Assembly: GCA_034430415.1 (NCBI GenBank)
Contig: DAOUEN010000122.1
Coordinates: forward strand, 1 to 22,739
DNA length: 22,739 bases
Source: JADFUZ01 sp034430415
GTDB lineage: Bacteria; Chloroflexota; Dehalococcoidia; GIF9; AB-539-J10
Direction of reading: 5' to 3'
Shown: positions 7,961 through 14,586 of the stretch, one piece after another
Position numbering within the stretch: position 1 is the stretch's first letter
Layout: every line of letters starts with the position of its first letter
Position numbers and translations under genes: made by a program
Notes under the pieces: model-generated
What the model was told of the DNA's origin: nothing
Database searches by the model: none
Seen by the model: only the letters and a program-made list of their open reading frames with translations

Positions 7961-8560
7961 ATGTTGGTGAATGTAGCTGCTCCGGTCATCGGATATCTGC
8001 TGGGTTCCATTCCAGCGGCCTACATTATGGCCAAATGGAGAAAGGGCATAGATATCCGCGAGGTTGGGGTGGGCAACATGGGGGCGGGAAATGTCATCAG
8101 GGAAGTGGGCCTGGTGGAGGGTGCTGTGGTGGCGGTAGTGGACATAGGAAAAGGGGCGGCGGCTATAGCGGTGGCCCAGTTCCTGCTGGGAGTGTCCCAA
8201 GTGTGGGTGCTGGGAGTGGGGCTGGCGGCGATCATGGGACACAGCTTTCCCATTTACATCGGCTTCAGAGGCGGGCAAGGTGTGGCCACAGTCATCGGGA
8301 TCTTCTCTGTCCTGGCTCCGCTGGCAACGCTGATCACCCTACTGCCGCTGGGCGCTGTCTTGTTAATCAGCCGGAATATCTTTGCCTCGACTCTGGTCAT
8401 GGGCCCACTGTTGCCGTTGGTGGTGTGGTTGGTTGAGGGGTCAACGACGCTTACGCTGTATGCGCTGGGTATCGTTATCCTTCTGGTGTTCAGGAGCCGA
8501 CACAGGCTAGGGGAGGCGCGGGCAGTGGTGGTGAAGGGAAGGCAGCATGGGCTGCGGTGA
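7961..8560 (+). CDS. plsY: PlsY-like glycerol-3-phosphate acyltransferase, divergent
   Basis: The 199-residue integral membrane protein has the length and layout of PlsY, which transfers the acyl group of acyl-phosphate to glycerol-3-phosphate in the first step of phospholipid synthesis. GYLLGSIPAAY opens helix 1 as in the family. Motif 1 is GVGNMGAGN (residues 36-44; usual GSGNIGATN), then VVDIGKGA, and motif 2 is GHSFPIYIGFRGGQGVAT (usual FKGGKGVAT). The C-terminal NIxRL element is not recognisable; the protein ends FRSRHRLGEARAV plus a basic tail. With changes in all three motifs, it may be a paralogue with altered substrate. The ATG has AAGGAG five bases upstream. It sits between the permease and a DegV/FakB-like gene, and the latter family feeds acyl-phosphate synthesis, which supports a lipid role. 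Confidence 0.85.
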   Translation: MLVNVAAPVIGYLLGSIPAAYIMAKWRKGIDIREVGVGNMGAGNVIREVGLVEGAVVAVVDIGKGAAAIAVAQFLLGVSQVWVLGVGLAAIMGHSFPIYIGFRGGQGVATVIGIFSVLAPLATLITLLPLGAVLLISRNIFASTLVMGPLLPLVVWLVEGSTTLTLYALGIVILLVFRSRHRLGEARAVVVKGRQHGLR

Positions 8561-8655
8561 GATCGCTGCTGCCGATGGATACGGGAGACGGGCGGCAATG
8601 TCGACACAGCAATTCTCCTCAGGCTAGCCTATGTCTAGTGTTGTGAGGTATGTAG

Positions 8656-9519
8656 ATGGGTAGCGTAGCTATTATCACCGACAGCACGGTATGTCTGCCC
8701 CGAGATGTGACGGAGGGGCTCGGCGTCGAGATTGTGCCCTTGAGGTTTCTCCATGAGGACAGGATGTATGTGGATGGGATTGACATCACTCCCGATGAGA
8801 TGTACCGCATCCTGCCCGGGGCGAAGAATCTGCCGACCACGTCAGCTCCGGCCCCGGGAGACTACTATCAGGTCCTGGAGAAAGCGGCGGAAAGGCACAG
8901 CAGTATTCTGGTGATAACCATCTCAGCCAAGTTCAGCACGATGTTTGATTCGGCCAGGACCGCTGTGGAGATGATGATGGAGCAGGGACGGGGCGCGACT
9001 ATTGAGGTGCTGGACTGCGGCACGGCGGCTGGGGCTCAGGGGTTGGTTGTTCTAGCGGCGGCACGGGCTGCCAGCGCAGGGGAAGACCTCGTCAAGGTGA
9101 CTGAAGCGGCCAGGAGCGTGATGGCCAAGACAGGCCTGGTAGCCTTCGTGGACACGCTGTATTACCTGGTAAAGGGTGGGCGGGTGCCGAAAGCAGTTGG
9201 CTGGGCCAACACCTTGATCAAGATCAAGCCTATCTTCCAGATCAGACCCCTATGCGGCGAAGCCAACGTGATGAAGATAGCCAGGACCAGGGCTGAGGCG
9301 GTGGAGCAGTTGCTGGTGATAGTGAAGAAGGCAGCGAAGGGGAGGGCCATCCATGCCATGGTAATGCATAGCTCTGCTCTGAGCGAGGCGGAGGAGCTGA
9401 AGGGTCGGCTGGCTTCCGAGTTGCGCTGCGATGAGATCTACGTCAGCGATTTCACTCCAGCCATGGGGATACACTCAGGCCCGGGAGTTCTAGGCATTGC
9501 TTTCTACAGTGATGGGTAG
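8656..9519 (+). CDS. DegV-family fatty-acid-binding protein (FakB-like)
   Basis: The 287-residue product is a full-length DegV protein: VAIITDSTVCLP at the start, LPTTSAPAPGDYYQVLE near residue 58, VITISAKFSTMF, a central LYYLVKGGRVPKA (family LKKGGRI), and IHSGPGVLGIAF at the end (family HxGPGxxG). In Firmicutes, FakB proteins of this family hold a fatty acid while FakA phosphorylates it; the acyl-phosphate is the donor for PlsY. The usual SSxLSGTYxSA stretch reads ISAKFSTMFDSA here, so ligand preference may differ. No FakA kinase is in the window. Start ATG with GAGGT seven bases upstream. It lies 95 bases after plsY on the same strand; I see no strong promoter between them, so co-transcription is likely. 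Confidence 0.9.
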   Translation: MGSVAIITDSTVCLPRDVTEGLGVEIVPLRFLHEDRMYVDGIDITPDEMYRILPGAKNLPTTSAPAPGDYYQVLEKAAERHSSILVITISAKFSTMFDSARTAVEMMMEQGRGATIEVLDCGTAAGAQGLVVLAAARAASAGEDLVKVTEAARSVMAKTGLVAFVDTLYYLVKGGRVPKAVGWANTLIKIKPIFQIRPLCGEANVMKIARTRAEAVEQLLVIVKKAAKGRAIHAMVMHSSALSEAEELKGRLASELRCDEIYVSDFTPAMGIHSGPGVLGIAFYSDG

Positions 9520-9566
9520 GGTGTGGGGTGGAAACGGCGGCGTTCAGGTAGGGAGTTGCTGAGGGG

Positions 9567-10694
9567 TCAAAGAGGGTCAGCGAAGGCGCGAGCACCTGGG
9601 TGAGCGAGGTAGCTCTTGACGAAATCTATGGAATCTATGGGGGTGGGGTCGGTCCTGTTCAGTATGGCCAGATAGAAGCTGAGATAGTCACCGAGAAGGA
9701 CCAGACTCATCACCTGAGCCAGCGAGCTTTCACCCTGGGGGTTTACCATCTCACAGTTGATCCCTGCCCTGGTGAGGAGTTCAGCGGTGGCCTCATAGCG
9801 AAGGATGTTCCGGGGGTGAAGAGAGGGGGAACACAGCAAGACGACGAAGACCTTCTCCTTAGCCCAGGAAGGAAGCTCGTAGCCCACCGCGGCGTTGTGA
9901 TTGATCTCAGGGAAGAGCTCACAGAAAGCCCAGGTCTTGCTGTTCTCGTTGAGCTGGGTCTTCCAGCGCCGAGCTACCCCTGAGAGCAACTCTGCCCCGT
10001 AGATCACTGCCAGGCTGCCCTGCATTCTGGTAGCCAACTGCTTGGCGCGGTTGGAGACGAGAGGGGTGGTTTCAATGAGTTCCGCGGAGAGCCTGTCGAG
10101 GATGAGCAGCGTCTTCTGCCAGTCTGACGACCTGTCTGGCAGCAAGCCCAGCCTGACAAGGATGCCGAGCAGAGAGGTGAAACTGTGGGGGAAGGCTGCT
10201 CTGGGAGGGGACTGATAGTCCATAAGCAGCACGGGTATGCCTTGCTGCTCAGCCAGATACCCGAGCCTGCCCCCAGTGGTGATGACCAGCTTCCTGGCCG
10301 GGGTGCTGAGTGACGCGGCAAAGGCGGAGAGGGTCTCCTCGGTGTTGCCGGAATAGCTGGAGAAAATGACCAGCGTGTCTTTGCCAACAAATGAGGGCAG
10401 GCCGTAGTCGCGGTGCACCCAGATTGGCACCTTTGTCTCGGTGGCAGCGAGGTGGCGTACTATGTCTCCAGCTGCGGCGGAACCGCCCATACCGGCAATA
10501 AGCACCCGGTCAACGCCAGCGTATGCAGCGGGCAGGCGGAAGCGGGAAACCCTCTGCCAGGCTCGCCGGCACTCAACGGGGAACTGGTGCAGGAAGGTGC
10601 GCATGCCCGAGGGGTCAAACCGGGAGTAGGCCAGCGCGTCATCCAGGTCAACCGCTGTCGGAGCCGGGGATCCTTCTCCCTTGCCTTTGGTCAC
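9567..10694 (-). CDS. SIS-domain protein, bifunctional phosphoglucose/phosphomannose isomerase type
   Basis: The 375-residue product matches the archaeal/bacterial PGI/PMI family, which isomerises glucose-6-phosphate or mannose-6-phosphate to fructose-6-phosphate. Visible are LDDALAYSRFDPSGM at the start (family opening), VLIAGMGGSAAAGD near residue 65 and IFSSYSGNTEETLSA near residue 110 (sugar-phosphate-binding SIS motifs), LNENSKTWAFCELFPEINHNAAVGYE (catalytic Glu and His), and PTPIDSIDFVKSYL near the C-terminus (catalytic Lys). The start is GTG at 10694 with a poor ribosome site; the family-type N-terminus begins about 14 residues later, so a slightly later start is possible. The leader (10695 to about 10797) contains two overlapping hairpins. 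The gene faces away from the aminotransferase gene and converges with degV. Confidence 0.92.
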   Translation of the reverse strand: MTKGKGEGSPAPTAVDLDDALAYSRFDPSGMRTFLHQFPVECRRAWQRVSRFRLPAAYAGVDRVLIAGMGGSAAAGDIVRHLAATETKVPIWVHRDYGLPSFVGKDTLVIFSSYSGNTEETLSAFAASLSTPARKLVITTGGRLGYLAEQQGIPVLLMDYQSPPRAAFPHSFTSLLGILVRLGLLPDRSSDWQKTLLILDRLSAELIETTPLVSNRAKQLATRMQGSLAVIYGAELLSGVARRWKTQLNENSKTWAFCELFPEINHNAAVGYELPSWAKEKVFVVLLCSPSLHPRNILRYEATAELLTRAGINCEMVNPQGESSLAQVMSLVLLGDYLSFYLAILNRTDPTPIDSIDFVKSYLAHPGARAFADPL

Positions 10695-10726
10695 TACAGC
10701 TTATCTTTCTGCGGTGTTCCTCTTCA

Positions 10727-10773
10727 CCCAGCGACATGGCTGGGCAGGCGCCAGACCTGCGGGCGAGCCTGCC
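10727..10773 (-). promoter_or_regulatory. Two overlapping hairpins in the SIS-gene leader
   Basis: GGCAGGC (10743-10749) can pair with GCCTGCC (10767-10773). CCCAGC (10727-10732) can pair perfectly with GCTGGG (10739-10744). The two stems share bases 10743-10744, so in the leftward transcript they cannot both form completely. The second ends about 33 bases before the GTG. Confidence 0.3.
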
Positions 10774-10803
10774 TGCCTGCCTGGGTTGGAGCAATGCCCC
10801 TTC

Positions 10804-10832
10804 AATATAGGGCATTTGCTGTCTGGAATCAA
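10804..10832 (-). promoter_or_regulatory. Promoter of the SIS isomerase gene (TTGATT-17-TATATT)
   Basis: TTGATT (10827-10832) and TATATT (10804-10809) on the minus strand have a 17-base spacer. The start would be near 10797, about 100 bases before the GTG. Confidence 0.6.
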
Positions 10833-10871
10833 GGCGATTGAAGGACTGCCGTCAGTTGGCAGCGGGCGGCG

Positions 10872-10900
10872 TTGTTATTTGCGGCAGGAAGCTCTATAAT
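10872..10900 (+). promoter_or_regulatory. Promoter of the aminotransferase gene (TTGTTA-17-TATAAT)
   Basis: TTGTTA (10872-10877) is followed after 17 bases by a perfect TATAAT (10895-10900). Transcription would begin near 10907, immediately at a hairpin. Confidence 0.65.
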
Positions 10901-10907
10901 CTCGAAT

Positions 10908-10926
10908 CTCTGCCGAAGGGGCAGAG
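10908..10926 (+). promoter_or_regulatory. 5'-terminal hairpin of the aminotransferase leader
   Basis: CTCTGCC (10908-10914) and GGCAGAG (10920-10926) form a perfect 7-bp stem with a five-base loop, starting within a base or two of the predicted transcript start. Such end hairpins often stabilise mRNA against 5' decay. No U-tract follows, so it is not a terminator. Confidence 0.4.
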
Positions 10927-11051
10927 TGACCTGTGCGGGGGAAGCTCCTAGCGTATGGACCACAAGAGGCAGACTGGGGTGGTAGGAGTGTTGGTGGAAG
11001 GGTCTGTCAGACGATATTAACCAGGGAAGCCAGGATAGAGGTACTGTTACG

Positions 11052-12245
11052 GTGTCGGAAGAGGGCGTAGTCAAAACAGAGAAACGGACGTCGCGGCGGA
11101 TGGATCTGGTATCCGAGACGGGGTTCGGCAAGTTTCTGAGGCTGCTGTATTCCGTGTCGTCGGAAGGTCTCATCTCGCTGGGCGTTGGCGAGCCCGATTT
11201 CCCGACGCCGTGGCACATCTGCGAGGCTGCTGTTGATGCCATGAAGAACGGCTTCACGGGATACACCCCCAGCCCGGGGTTCCCAGAGCTGCGCCTTGCC
11301 GTGGCGGAGGACATGGATAGGCGCTACGGTGTCAAGTACGACCCGGAGACCGAGATCTTGATAACAGTGGGGTCAAGCGAAGCCATGGATCTGGCGTTCC
11401 GGGCGATGCTGAACCCGGGCGACGAAGTGATAATATCCGATCCCCATTATGTCTGCTATCCGTCCTGTGTCAGCCTTGCCCATGGGGTGGCGGTCTCAGT
11501 GCCTACGGGAGCCGAAAACGGGTTCAAGCTGGAGGCAGCGCAAATCGAGGCCCGACTCACTCCCAGGACCAGGGTGATTCTGTTCGGGTATCCGGCCAAC
11601 CCTACGGGCACAGAGATGGAGCGAGGGGACCTGGTGGAGATTGCCGAGCTGGCTGAGAAGCACGACCTGCTGGTAGTCTCGGACGAGGTCTACAGTGCAT
11701 TGACCTACGGAGTGGAGCACACGTGTTTCCCCAGTCTGCCGGGAATGAAGGAGCGGACTATCCTCCTCGATGGTTTCTCCAAGAGGTATGCCATGACGGG
11801 CTGGCGATTGGGCTATGCGGCGGGTCCTGCTGACCTGATAGCGGCCATGGGCAAGATACATCAGCATACGATGCTCAGCGCGGCCAGCATGGCCCAAAAG
11901 GCGGCCCTGGAGGCACTGAAGGGTGGTGTGGATGACACTGCGGAGATGGTGGCGGAGTATGGTCGGCGCCGGAAGGTGATGTTTGAAGGAGTGAGGAAGA
12001 TGGGACTGGAGTGCCACGAGCCGAAGGGGGCGTTCTACGTTTTCCCGTCGATTCGAGCCACGGGGATAACGTCAGCGGAGTTCGCTGAGAGGCTGCTTGT
12101 GGAAGAGAAGGTGGTGGTGATCCCGGGCAACCTCTTCGGGCAACAAGGCGAGGGTTTCGTGCGCTGCTGCTACGCTGCAGCCATGCCTGATATCGAGGAG
12201 GCCCTGAGGAGAATGGAGCGTTTCGTAAGAGCGCTATTGCAATAG
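11052..12245 (+). CDS. Class I/II pyridoxal-phosphate aminotransferase
   Basis: The 397-residue fold-type I aminotransferase belongs to the AspC/AraT-like group. Seen are ISLGVGEPDFPTP (residues 41-53), YTPSPGFPELRLAVA, GSSEAMDLAF (cofactor phosphate), PANPTGTEM with the Asn at 183, SDEVYSALTYG with Asp 211 and Tyr 214, and GFSKRYAMTGWRLGY, where Lys 244 should bind the cofactor. FVRCCYAA near the end carries the Arg that holds the substrate carboxylate. It transfers amino groups between an amino acid and a 2-oxo acid; aspartate, aromatic or alanine specificity cannot be fixed. GTG at 11052 has GAGGT ten bases upstream; an ATG at 11100 is a possible later start, nearer the usual family N-terminus, but has no good ribosome site. 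The HNH gene follows 49 bases later with its own promoter. Confidence 0.93.
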   Translation: MSEEGVVKTEKRTSRRMDLVSETGFGKFLRLLYSVSSEGLISLGVGEPDFPTPWHICEAAVDAMKNGFTGYTPSPGFPELRLAVAEDMDRRYGVKYDPETEILITVGSSEAMDLAFRAMLNPGDEVIISDPHYVCYPSCVSLAHGVAVSVPTGAENGFKLEAAQIEARLTPRTRVILFGYPANPTGTEMERGDLVEIAELAEKHDLLVVSDEVYSALTYGVEHTCFPSLPGMKERTILLDGFSKRYAMTGWRLGYAAGPADLIAAMGKIHQHTMLSAASMAQKAALEALKGGVDDTAEMVAEYGRRRKVMFEGVRKMGLECHEPKGAFYVFPSIRATGITSAEFAERLLVEEKVVVIPGNLFGQQGEGFVRCCYAAAMPDIEEALRRMERFVRALLQ

Positions 12246-12265
12246 GAAAACCCGGTTGCTAGAAT
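12237..12265 (+). promoter_or_regulatory. Promoter of the HNH gene (TTGCAA-17-TAGAAT)
   Basis: TTGCAA (12237-12242) overlaps the last codons of the aminotransferase gene and is followed after 17 bases by TAGAAT (12260-12265). The start near 12272 leaves about 22 bases before the GTG. Confidence 0.5.
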
Positions 12266-12294
12266 AGGCCAACAGTCGGGCAGAGGGCTCAGTC

Positions 12295-12798
12295 GTGGTA
12301 AACTCGCCAGTCCTGGTGCTGAATCAGAGCTATGAAGCTCTTAATCTGTGTCGTACGCGTCGGGCGATAGTCCTCATCTTCCGTGGTAAAGCCGAAGTGC
12401 TGGAGAATAGCAGGGGAGAGATTCATTCGGCTACTGCAGCCTTCCCCATACCGTCGGTAATCCGGCTTGTCTATATGGTCAAGCGCCCGCGGCACCAGAG
12501 AAAGCTGACGAAGCAAGAGGTGTTCAACCGCGACAAGTACATCTGCCAGTATTGTGGTTGCCAGACCAGGGACCTGACACTGGACCATGTCGTGCCGCGG
12601 CGAGCGGGAGGAGGTCATACGTGGGAGAACATGGTCAGCGCCTGCAGGTCGTGTAACCGCCACAAGGGAGGGCGAACACCGGAGGAGGCAGGGATGAGAC
12701 TGATCCAGCAGCCACGAGCCCCACGCGGCACTGGCTTCTACGTTCCCTATCGTTACCTGGAAAGCTACGGTGAGTGGAAAAAGTACCTGCCTCAGTAG
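12295..12798 (+). CDS. HNH endonuclease family protein
   Basis: The 167-residue protein has a C-terminal zinc-bound HNH domain: ICQYCG with Cys 84 and 87, TLDHVVPRRAGGGHTWENMV with Asp-His 97-98 and Asn 112, then SACRSCNRHKGGRTPEEAGM with Cys 117 and 120 and His 123. The N-terminal 60 residues (VLVLNQSYEALNLCRTRRA, then VLIFRGKAEVL) are the conserved front part of a widespread stand-alone HNH subfamily. The catalytic set looks intact, so it should be a metal-dependent nuclease; its target is unknown. No methylase or restriction partner lies nearby, so there is no sign of a restriction system. GTG start with GAGGG about eight bases upstream, and its own promoter. Confidence 0.9.
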   Translation: MVNSPVLVLNQSYEALNLCRTRRAIVLIFRGKAEVLENSRGEIHSATAAFPIPSVIRLVYMVKRPRHQRKLTKQEVFNRDKYICQYCGCQTRDLTLDHVVPRRAGGGHTWENMVSACRSCNRHKGGRTPEEAGMRLIQQPRAPRGTGFYVPYRYLESYGEWKKYLPQ

Positions 12799-12834
12799 GA
12801 AGCTGTCCAGAATCCAGGATGCCGTTCCGGGACT

Positions 12835-13539
12835 TCACGGTTCGTCCTTCTCTTTCTCCTCCTCCTCCTCCTCCTCCTCCTTCTCGTCCTCCTCCTCTCC
12901 CTCTTGCTGCTGGATCTGCGTCTGCTTCTGCTCCTTTTTCTCCCTGGTGATCTGATCAAGTGGTAGGTCCTTGATCGTCTGGTCCTGGAACTGGACTGAT
13001 ACTGTCTCTTTTATGGGGTTGAGAGCGACCACGGTTGCCTTGCCAAGGGGCGTGGTGACCTCGTAACCCACGCGGGGCATTCTCTCTTTAATGGCGGTAT
13101 ACTGTCCTCTTTCATAGCTGAGGCAGCAGAGAAGCCGTCCGCATATGCCAGATATCTTGGCGGGATTCAGGACCAGGTTCTGTTGCTTAGCCATCTTGAT
13201 GGAGGCAGGAGCGTATTCCTTGAGGAAAGTCTGACAACACAGAGGATAGCCACACATACCTATATAGCCCACCAGCTTGCCCTGATCTCTGGGCCCAACC
13301 TGCCTTAGCTCCACCCTTGTCTTGAGGCTACGGCCCAGCTCCCGCACGAGCTTGCGGAAGTCAACTCTTTCCTCAGCCCTGAAGCATATGGTCATGCGTC
13401 TGTTCTCAGGGTTGTACTGGGCTACCAGGGGCCTCATCTTCAGGCCAAGTGTGGCTACCAGTTCCTTACACCTGGCCAGGGCTCTCTGTTCTCTGTCCTG
13501 TTGTTGCTGGTCTTTGCTGTTCTGCTGTTTCTGTTCCAT
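12835..13539 (-). CDS. ricT: PSP1-domain protein, RicT (YaaT)-like, lacking the N-terminal domain
   Basis: The 234-residue product carries the RicT core. The PSP1 segment (about 18-82) includes ERVDFRKLVRELG and RVELRQVGPRDQGK. Next comes the cysteine region GMCGYPLCCQTF with Cys 96, 101 and 102, and SGICGRLLCCLSYE with Cys 133, 138 and 139, expected to bind an iron-sulfur cluster. A small beta domain (PRVGYEVTTPLGKATVVAL) follows. RicT joins RicA and RicF to steer RNase Y in Bacillus. The usual front domain of roughly 55-90 residues is missing: the frame opens with MEQKQQNSKDQQQQ, an in-frame TAG lies 12 bases upstream of the ATG, and no ribosome site is visible. The end is an unusual acidic tail with eight successive Glu. 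It is the third gene of the lysA-holB operon, 48 bases after holB. Confidence 0.88.
   Translation of the reverse strand: MEQKQQNSKDQQQQDREQRALARCKELVATLGLKMRPLVAQYNPENRRMTICFRAEERVDFRKLVRELGRSLKTRVELRQVGPRDQGKLVGYIGMCGYPLCCQTFLKEYAPASIKMAKQQNLVLNPAKISGICGRLLCCLSYERGQYTAIKERMPRVGYEVTTPLGKATVVALNPIKETVSVQFQDQTIKDLPLDQITREKKEQKQTQIQQQEGEEEDEKEEEEEEEEKEKDEP
12856..12879. repeat. Trinucleotide repeat, eight GAG codons (minus strand) in ricT
   Basis: Eight perfect CTC triplets on the plus strand encode Glu x8 in the C-terminal tail of the RicT-like protein, inside a wider purine-rich tract of about 50 bases. Slippage in whole units would change only tail length. Confidence 0.8.
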
Positions 13540-13587
13540 GAGATAAAACTAAAGCCGCGCCAAGCCGGGAACGAACGCCCGGGTCTG

Positions 13588-14586
13588 TCAATCATTGGTG
13601 GCCTTCAGTCTGGGCAAGTCGAGCATCAATGCATCAAATGCCAGGCGCGGATTCACGTTTCTGGAGACCTCCTCCCTTGCCAGGTACAATCTGGCAATAA
13701 AATCCTTAATCGTGCCAAGACCGAGGCTCTTCGCCTCTTCTTCCAGCGCTTGTTCATAGTCTACGCTGATGATGGCTGATTTGCACCCGCTTTTGATAAG
13801 CATCAGGTCGCGCCACCAAGCTAGCCAGGTTGCCATTGTCTCCATTGCTGCTCTTCGATTCTGGCCGAACTGGGCGGCGAGCTCTCTGGCGAAGGCGAAG
13901 CGCTGGTCGAAACCAGCGGTCAGCAATGAACTCAACCTATCGATTTCCCGAGAGCGTCTGTCAAGCAGGCTGTCATCTGAAATGGCAGACAGGGCCCAGC
14001 CGAGGCAGCCATCGGAGAGACGAGCCAGGAACCCGGCCCTGTCAGGCTGAACGCCATAGGAAGCAACGAGGATACTCTCTATTCGTTCGCGAGGCACGGG
14101 TCGCAGTTCCAAGCGCTGGCAGCGCGAGATGATGGTGGGCAAGAGACGAGCCTCCTCCACGGCCAGAAGGAGCCATATTATCTGCAGGGGGGGTTCCTCG
14201 AGTATCTTGAGCAACGAGTTGGCTGCCTCAGTGGACATATACTCGGCGTCCTCAATAATGAACACCTTGTGTCTACCTTCATACGGTGGCAAGTGGGCCA
14301 GGTGCTGCAGGCCCTTAATATCGTCAATGCCGATTTCCGTCCTGAAATGCAAGTCCAAGGTGATAACATCGGCATGCTTTCCTTCGATGATGCGGCGACA
14401 TGAGCGGCACCCACCGCAAGGCGGCCCGGGGTCATCACAGTTGAGAGCGCAGGCTAGGTCAAGTGCCAGGGTTCTCTTGCCCACGTGGGGTGGCCCGACC
14501 AAGAGGTAGGCATGGGCTAAGTTGCGCTCCTTGAGGGCGTGATCGAGCAGGGCCAGAGTTCTGTCCTGTCCCTTTACCTGCCACAT
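13588..14586 (-). CDS. holB: DNA polymerase III subunit delta'
   Basis: The 332-residue AAA+ clamp-loader subunit has GPPHVGKRT (P-loop, residues 31-39), a zinc-binding set with Cys 50, 57, 60 and 63 (NCDDPGPPCGGCRSC), FIIEDAEYMSTEAANSLLKILEEPP (Walker B-like region and the typical EEPP), and ISRCQRLELRP (SRC arginine finger). It is part of the complex that opens and loads the beta clamp onto DNA. The stop of lysA (TAA, 14587-14589) is directly followed by this ATG with no spacer, and the ribosome site GAGGT lies inside the end of lysA, so translation is probably coupled. RicT follows. In Bacillus too, holB and yaaT/ricT are neighbours, which supports both calls. Confidence 0.95.
   Translation of the reverse strand: MWQVKGQDRTLALLDHALKERNLAHAYLLVGPPHVGKRTLALDLACALNCDDPGPPCGGCRSCRRIIEGKHADVITLDLHFRTEIGIDDIKGLQHLAHLPPYEGRHKVFIIEDAEYMSTEAANSLLKILEEPPLQIIWLLLAVEEARLLPTIISRCQRLELRPVPRERIESILVASYGVQPDRAGFLARLSDGCLGWALSAISDDSLLDRRSREIDRLSSLLTAGFDQRFAFARELAAQFGQNRRAAMETMATWLAWWRDLMLIKSGCKSAIISVDYEQALEEEAKSLGLGTIKDFIARLYLAREEVSRNVNPRLAFDALMLDLPRLKATND

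Larger units (their letters stand above)
10695..11051. other. Divergent intergenic region with two promoters and structured leaders
   Basis: The 357 non-coding bases hold the leftward promoter of the SIS gene (10804-10832) and the rightward promoter of the aminotransferase gene (10872-10900). Two potential hairpins and a GCCT tetranucleotide repeat (four copies, 10767-10782) lie in the SIS leader. One hairpin (10908-10926) lies at the start of the aminotransferase leader, which is about 145 bases long. I found no small gene or tRNA and no riboswitch I could name. Confidence 0.6.

Noticed and set aside
8601..8630. Possible degV promoter TCGACA-18-TAGCCT.
   Set aside because: The -10 matches consensus at only three positions; co-transcription from the permease/plsY side is simpler.
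10907..11051. Possible T-box riboswitch: ggggtggtagg near 10975 recalls the T-box AGGGTGGNACCGCG element upstream of an amino-acid gene.
   Set aside because: The ACCGCG half is absent, no specifier loop pattern is clear, and there is no terminator/antiterminator pair before the start codon.
12295..12798. HNH nuclease as part of a restriction or defence island.
   Set aside because: No methylase, specificity, toxin or phage genes nearby; all neighbours are housekeeping genes, and this HNH subfamily is widespread on chromosomes.
12840..12910. Repetitive CTC-rich tract that might look like a CRISPR or other array.
   Set aside because: It is an uninterrupted triplet repeat inside the coding frame of the RicT-like protein; there are no spacers.
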